A stretch of 64,000 nt of DNA from Clostridiales bacterium (GTDB lineage Bacteria; Bacillota; Clostridia; Oscillospirales; Acutalibacteraceae). The position numbers were made by a program, and so were the translations under genes. Location of the stretch: the NCBI GenBank assembly GCA_019422525.1, contig JAHZDE010000001.1, positions 468,010-532,009 of the forward strand, in the 5' to 3' direction. Numbering within the stretch: the first letter of the stretch is position 1; every line of letters starts with the position of its first letter. Shown here one piece after another: positions 60,488 to 64,000 of the stretch. The notes under the pieces were generated by a model. It ran no database searches. It was not told the origin of the DNA and saw only the letters and a program-made list of their open reading frames with translations.

Positions 60488-60504
60488 AACAAAATCATAT
60501 TGAT

Positions 60505-60557
60505 AAACAGCCTTTTAGCTTCTCCCTAATAAACAGGAGAGGATAAAAGGCTGTTTT
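60505..60557 (+). terminator. Terminator of copy 1 operon
   Basis: AAACAGCCTTTTA / AAAAGGCTGTTTTT arms with an AGGAGAGG-type loop. Confidence 0.75.
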
Positions 60558-60620
60558 TGATTGAATGTAAAATATTTGCATCAAAGTTGCATGATTTTTG
60601 CAAGGTTGTTGCATCATCTA

Positions 60621-60649
60621 TTGACAATGAAATTTATACATTATACACT
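60621..60649 (+). promoter_or_regulatory. Promoter of copy 2 operon
   Basis: TTGACA (60621-60626) and TACACT (60644-60649), 17-base spacer; same sequence as the copy 1 promoter at 56002-56030. Confidence 0.75.
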
Positions 60650-60709
60650 AATTATATAGTAAAGGTTGAAAAAATAGTGTTGTGCAAAATAAAAAGGAGG
60701 GCTGCCAAA

Positions 60710-61429
60710 ATGAAAAAGATCGCGGCATTGATTCTGTCCGCAGCGTTACTATTGGGCTTCGCCGGATGCAGCGAGTCAGCCCCGATAGAAGTCTCCAGGC
60801 CGGACTGGGCAACTGACCCGACCCCTACACCGGATATTTCGTCTGCTGAGCCAGTAAAAATCGGAGAAACTTTCAGTATTGCCGGAACTCGTGTCGGAAG
60901 CTGGGATGACGGTAATGGCCCACCGGAACCGGGAAAGCTGGAGGTGACGGTACTGGGATACAAGGTATACGACCACTACAGCGATACGGGGATTCCCAAA
61001 GAGGAGTTTTCCTGCGGAGAAAAATTTGATATTGAAGAAACACCGCTGGTGATGGTGGAGATGAAAATCAAAAAGGTTTCCGGTGTTAAAGAAGATACCG
61101 GACGGGAAAGCCGGGAGTTAATTACCTGTTTTCAACTTTTCAGCAAAGAACAGCTTCAGTGGTGTGAGGAAAATGAAATGCAGCCAATGGGAGAAATGTG
61201 TGACTATTTCAGCGGTCATGGCGATTGGGAAGCGGATTACAAGGGGTATGACTATTACTGGCTGGATATAGGAGAAGAAAAGACCTATCAGCTGGGATTC
61301 TTTTTAAATGATCCCAATAGCCGGTGGGGAGGAAAGGACTATTTGACCTCTGTTGACAGCGGATTGATGATGGGAGTCGATACAGGTGGAATGGGACACA
61401 TTGGTTTATATGTGGATCTGGAAACCTGA
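60710..61429 (+). CDS. Lipoprotein of ABC cluster, copy 2
   Basis: A 239-residue lipoprotein: MKKIAALILSAALLLGFAGC (Cys20), linker, and the same domain as the two in copy 1 (YSDTGIPKEEFSC.. DYYWLDIGEEKTYQLGFFLND). Its signal peptide and leader match the first lipoprotein of copy 1, but the mature domain has diverged. AAAGGAGG precedes the ATG. Confidence 0.8.
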   Translation: MKKIAALILSAALLLGFAGCSESAPIEVSRPDWATDPTPTPDISSAEPVKIGETFSIAGTRVGSWDDGNGPPEPGKLEVTVLGYKVYDHYSDTGIPKEEFSCGEKFDIEETPLVMVEMKIKKVSGVKEDTGRESRELITCFQLFSKEQLQWCEENEMQPMGEMCDYFSGHGDWEADYKGYDYYWLDIGEEKTYQLGFFLNDPNSRWGGKDYLTSVDSGLMMGVDTGGMGHIGLYVDLET

Positions 61430-61438
61430 GGTGATGGT

Positions 61439-61604
61439 ATGAAAAAGATGGCGGCATTTTTATTATCCGCAGCCTTGCTGGTTTGGTGCTTGCAGGAAGA
61501 ATCCAACGACCCGGCAATAGTGGAGATGACCAACACGGAGGGTCGGCTTTGTATCTGGGATTGGAAGCAGGCCTCCAGGATGACTGTATTGAATTAACAG
61601 AATG
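61439..61604 (+). pseudogene. Collapsed lipoprotein gene, copy 2
   Basis: Begins MKKMAAFLLSAALLV as the second lipoprotein of copy 1, then jumps by a large deletion to WCLQEESNDPAIVEMTNTEG, which matches the C-terminal WCVQEASKEPAVVAMTNTEG, and finally shifts frame and stops at 61597. It has lost the lipobox Cys and about 180 residues. The deletion is ~524 bp, the difference in spacing between the two copies. Confidence 0.85.
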
Positions 61605-61617
61605 AGGAGGGATTGTT

Positions 61618-62481
61618 TTGGGACGTGTATTGAAAATTGAGCTGAAAAAAGCCTTTTGCAACAAAATATTTTATCTGGTTGTGGGAATCGGATTGGTGAT
61701 TGCCGCCATCAGTGCCTGGCAGATGATTGACAAATATTATTTAGGACTAGAAATGGAAGCCAACGCCTTGAAGGTAACAGGCCCCGGACGTAACCCGAGT
61801 TATGCACTGAATATGCTGTATAATAACTGTTTGGCAACGGGGTTTGACCAGTCTATGACAGCATTGTTCTATACGCTGATGCCGCTGTTGGTGTGTCTGG
61901 TCTATGGCTGGTCCTATTTCGGGGAGCGGAAGTCCGGCTATGTGATGAATGTGATGATCCGTACACATAAAAAAAGCCAGTACTTGCTGGCCAAGTACAT
62001 AGCGGTATTCCTGTCCGGTGGTGCTGCGGCAGTAATTCCTCTAATAGCTAATTTTCTGGTGGTGGCCTGCTTTATTCCGGCCTATCAGCCCGATCTGTTT
62101 TATGAAATATATTATTCCCTTCAGAGCCATTTTCTGCGAGAACTGTTTTATCCCCACCCTATAATCTTTATGTGTATTCTATTCGCCATTGACTTTTTCT
62201 TTGGCGGGCTGATGGCAACCTGTTGTGTGGCGCTAACTTTCTTTGTGAAGAATAAATTCGCCGTGATTCTGCTGCCGTTTATGTGCCTGTTTGGCGTTCA
62301 GTATTTGCAGGACAATGTGTGGACTTTTTTGTCGGATGTCTATATCTCTCCCATGAATTTTCTGCGGGGATATTCTGTTCAATGTGTTTCCGGCACGGTG
62401 ATTTTGATGTGGGCAGTGGTGCTGCTGGTGTTCACGCTGGGAACCGTGTGGGGAAAGGGGGCCAGAGACGATGTTTTATAA
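61618..62481 (+). CDS. ABC-2 type permease 1, copy 2
   Basis: A 287-residue protein, near-identical to the gene at 57522 with an offset of 4096 bp. About 20 substitutions lie only between 61968 and 62235; the flanks match base for base except one change near the start. It starts with TTG after GGAGG. Function as for copy 1. Confidence 0.85.
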   Translation: MGRVLKIELKKAFCNKIFYLVVGIGLVIAAISAWQMIDKYYLGLEMEANALKVTGPGRNPSYALNMLYNNCLATGFDQSMTALFYTLMPLLVCLVYGWSYFGERKSGYVMNVMIRTHKKSQYLLAKYIAVFLSGGAAAVIPLIANFLVVACFIPAYQPDLFYEIYYSLQSHFLRELFYPHPIIFMCILFAIDFFFGGLMATCCVALTFFVKNKFAVILLPFMCLFGVQYLQDNVWTFLSDVYISPMNFLRGYSVQCVSGTVILMWAVVLLVFTLGTVWGKGARDDVL

Positions 62482-63313
62482 GCTGCTGCGATATGATTTA
62501 AAAAATGGCTTCCGCTCTACATACAGGCGGTATGTGACAGCGGCTGTGGCTTTTATCATTATGTTCGTCTGTTCCATGATTGTGATATATGGCTACAACA
62601 CGCAGGCCAAGCCTGTAACGCCAGTAGAGGGCAGCTTTGGCAATACTATAATGTACGCCTTTGGGGGGATGGATGAGTTTGTGCCGGACGGGCAATCGGC
62701 TTTTAAAATTCCGGCATTCTGGCTGCTCACCTATCTGCTGCTGTCCTATATTACCCTGTACTATCCATTTGACGATTTGGAAGAGTTCGGCCAGAACATT
62801 CTGGTTCGTTCCCGGGGCCGGGTGCTGTGGTGGCTGTCCAAATGTGCCTGGAATGTAATTTCGGTAGTCTGTTACTTTTTGCTGGCCTGGGTGATTTTCG
62901 CTGTAGGCTGCCTGGTAACGGGAAATTCCCTGAGTATGGAGCTGTCCCCGGAAATCGCCAGAATTTGCATGGTGGTGCAGGACTATCCCCTGCCGCCGAC
63001 CCTAATTCCCCAAATGCTGGTGCTGCCGCTGCTGACCATGATAGGCCTGAACCTGTTCCAGATGCTGCTGTCGCTGTTTCTCAAGCCTTTCTACAGTTTT
63101 ATTGTAACGGCGGCGATTCTGCTGCTTTCCACGTATTATCTTTCCCCAATTTGCATCGGGAACTATGCCATGCCGCTGCGGAGCCACATGATTCTGTCCA
63201 ATGGTGTGGGCCTGAATACCGGGCTGTTGATTTCTGTGATTTTCATAGTGGTCTCGGTTGTGGCAGGGGGTCTGGTGTTCAGAAAACGGGATATTTTGAA
63301 AGGAGAAGGCTGA
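62471..63313 (+). CDS. ABC-2 type permease 2, copy 2
   Basis: A 280-residue protein, identical to the gene at 58375; DNA is also identical as far as I can see. It overlaps permease 1 of copy 2 by 11 bases. Confidence 0.85.
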   Translation: MFYKLLRYDLKNGFRSTYRRYVTAAVAFIIMFVCSMIVIYGYNTQAKPVTPVEGSFGNTIMYAFGGMDEFVPDGQSAFKIPAFWLLTYLLLSYITLYYPFDDLEEFGQNILVRSRGRVLWWLSKCAWNVISVVCYFLLAWVIFAVGCLVTGNSLSMELSPEIARICMVVQDYPLPPTLIPQMLVLPLLTMIGLNLFQMLLSLFLKPFYSFIVTAAILLLSTYYLSPICIGNYAMPLRSHMILSNGVGLNTGLLISVIFIVVSVVAGGLVFRKRDILKGEG

Positions 63314-63314
63314 C

Positions 63315-63977
63315 ATGAAAACGGCAAATCCGACTGTAATCGAATTGAAAGAGGTCGTAAAGGATATCAAGGGAAAACGGATTATTGACCATGTGACGCT
63401 TCATCTGGAATCGGGGAAAATTACCGGGCTGAAAGGGGTAAACGGTTCCGGTAAAACCATGCTCATGCGTCTGATTTCCGGGCTGATTACCCCCACATCA
63501 GGCAGTATTACCATTAACGGCAAACGGCTGGGAAAGGACATCACATTCCCGGAGAGCGTGGGCATCCTCATTGAAAACCCGGCGTTTCTGGACACCTATT
63601 CCGGGTTTGATAACCTGAAAATGCTGGCGTCGATCCAGAACCGCATTGGGGAAGAGGAGATTCGCGCCATTCTGGCCAAGGTGGGACTGGACCCCCAGGA
63701 CAAAAAGAAGTATCGGAAATACTCGCTGGGTATGAAACAGCGTCTGGGCATTGCAGCAGCGGTGATGGAAAACCCGGATATCATCATACTGGACGAACCG
63801 ACCAACGCGCTGGACAGCGACGGCGTGGAAATGCTGAAAGCGATTCTCCATGAGCATCGGGAACGGGGGGCACTGCTGCTCATATCGTGCCATGATCTGG
63901 CGACGCTGAAAGAGCTTTCGGATGAAATATATCTGATGGAAAGCGGAGCCCTGCGTCCCTATCAGGAGGAGGAATGA
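63315..63977 (+). CDS. ABC transporter ATPase, copy 2
   Basis: A 220-residue protein, identical to the gene at 59219 (Walker A GVNGSGKT, signature YSLGMKQR, Walker B IILDEPTN). Its ATG lies 1 base after the permease 2 stop. Confidence 0.9.
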   Translation: MKTANPTVIELKEVVKDIKGKRIIDHVTLHLESGKITGLKGVNGSGKTMLMRLISGLITPTSGSITINGKRLGKDITFPESVGILIENPAFLDTYSGFDNLKMLASIQNRIGEEEIRAILAKVGLDPQDKKKYRKYSLGMKQRLGIAAAVMENPDIIILDEPTNALDSDGVEMLKAILHEHRERGALLLISCHDLATLKELSDEIYLMESGALRPYQEEE

Positions 63978-63980
63978 GCG

Positions 63981-64000
63981 ATGAAAAAGCGAGGTCTGGC
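63981..64000 (+). CDS. Start of DUF5028-like protein, copy 2 (truncated by window end)
   Basis: ATGAAAAAGCGAGGTCTGGC matches the start of the gene at 59885, including the GGAGGAGG before it. Only the first seven codons are inside the window. Confidence 0.75.

Larger units (their letters stand above)
55857..64000 (+). repeat. Tandem duplication of lipoprotein/ABC-2 cluster
   Basis: Copy 1 (about 55857-60483) and copy 2 (from about 60484, running off the window) share leader, lipoprotein, permease pair, ATPase and DUF5028-like gene. The offset is 4620 bp at the leader but 4096 bp from the permease on, because copy 2 lost ~524 bp in its second lipoprotein gene. Confidence 0.9.

Overview
The window looks like chromosome from an endospore-forming, gut-type Clostridia bacterium, probably Oscillospiraceae/Ruminococcaceae-like. 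The support is a spore protease (gpr), a YpeB germination protein, strong GGAGG ribosome binding sites, sigma-A promoters of the TTGACA-17-TATAAT kind, and many TTG/GTG starts. The species cannot be named from sequence alone.

Layout. 1-2.5 kb: tail of an ABC-F ATPase, a DUF2798-type membrane protein and class II aldolase. 2.5-3.2 kb: a degenerate CRISPR array of 11 repeats of about 33 bp. 3.4-14 kb: ypeB, an EndoQ-like PHP/UvrD helicase fusion, rpsT, gpr, a double-TIR/TPR protein, and a divergent rtcB. 14-28 kb: ordinary transport and regulation, namely a MarR-controlled MATE pump with two matching operators, a CDF metal exporter behind a NiCo-type riboswitch, ftsH, an ABC-2 exporter, a WYL regulator operon, a second MATE pump and an AEC carrier.

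28.2-37.6 kb: a complete type III CRISPR effector operon whose architecture matches type III-Dv. The genes are cas10, a Cas7-Cas5-Cas11 fusion, a double Cas7, a small Csx19-like protein, a Cas7 with a large insertion, a CARF-HEPN nuclease and cas6. No cas1 or cas2 is present. Two inverted relic repeats 67 bp apart follow cas6, and they match the degenerate array 34 kb upstream. This is the most interesting system in the window.

38.1-46.6 kb: an AT-rich integrated element inserted at the 3' end of tRNA-Lys. It is flanked by an 11-bp direct repeat, and the end of its large serine recombinase gene overlaps the left copy. It carries a NADAR protein, a CX5R phosphatase, a small resolvase, an unknown membrane protein, two XRE regulators and a primase-helicase.

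46.7-55.7 kb: a polysaccharide deacetylase, YeiH with a divergent LysR regulator, a CHC2 primase-VapE replication remnant followed by a cluster of short iteron-like repeats, and an Old Yellow Enzyme/FadH-type flavoenzyme divergent from a TetR regulator. 55.8-64 kb: a tandemly duplicated lipoprotein/ABC-2 transporter cluster. The second copy has a collapsed lipoprotein gene and runs off the end of the window.
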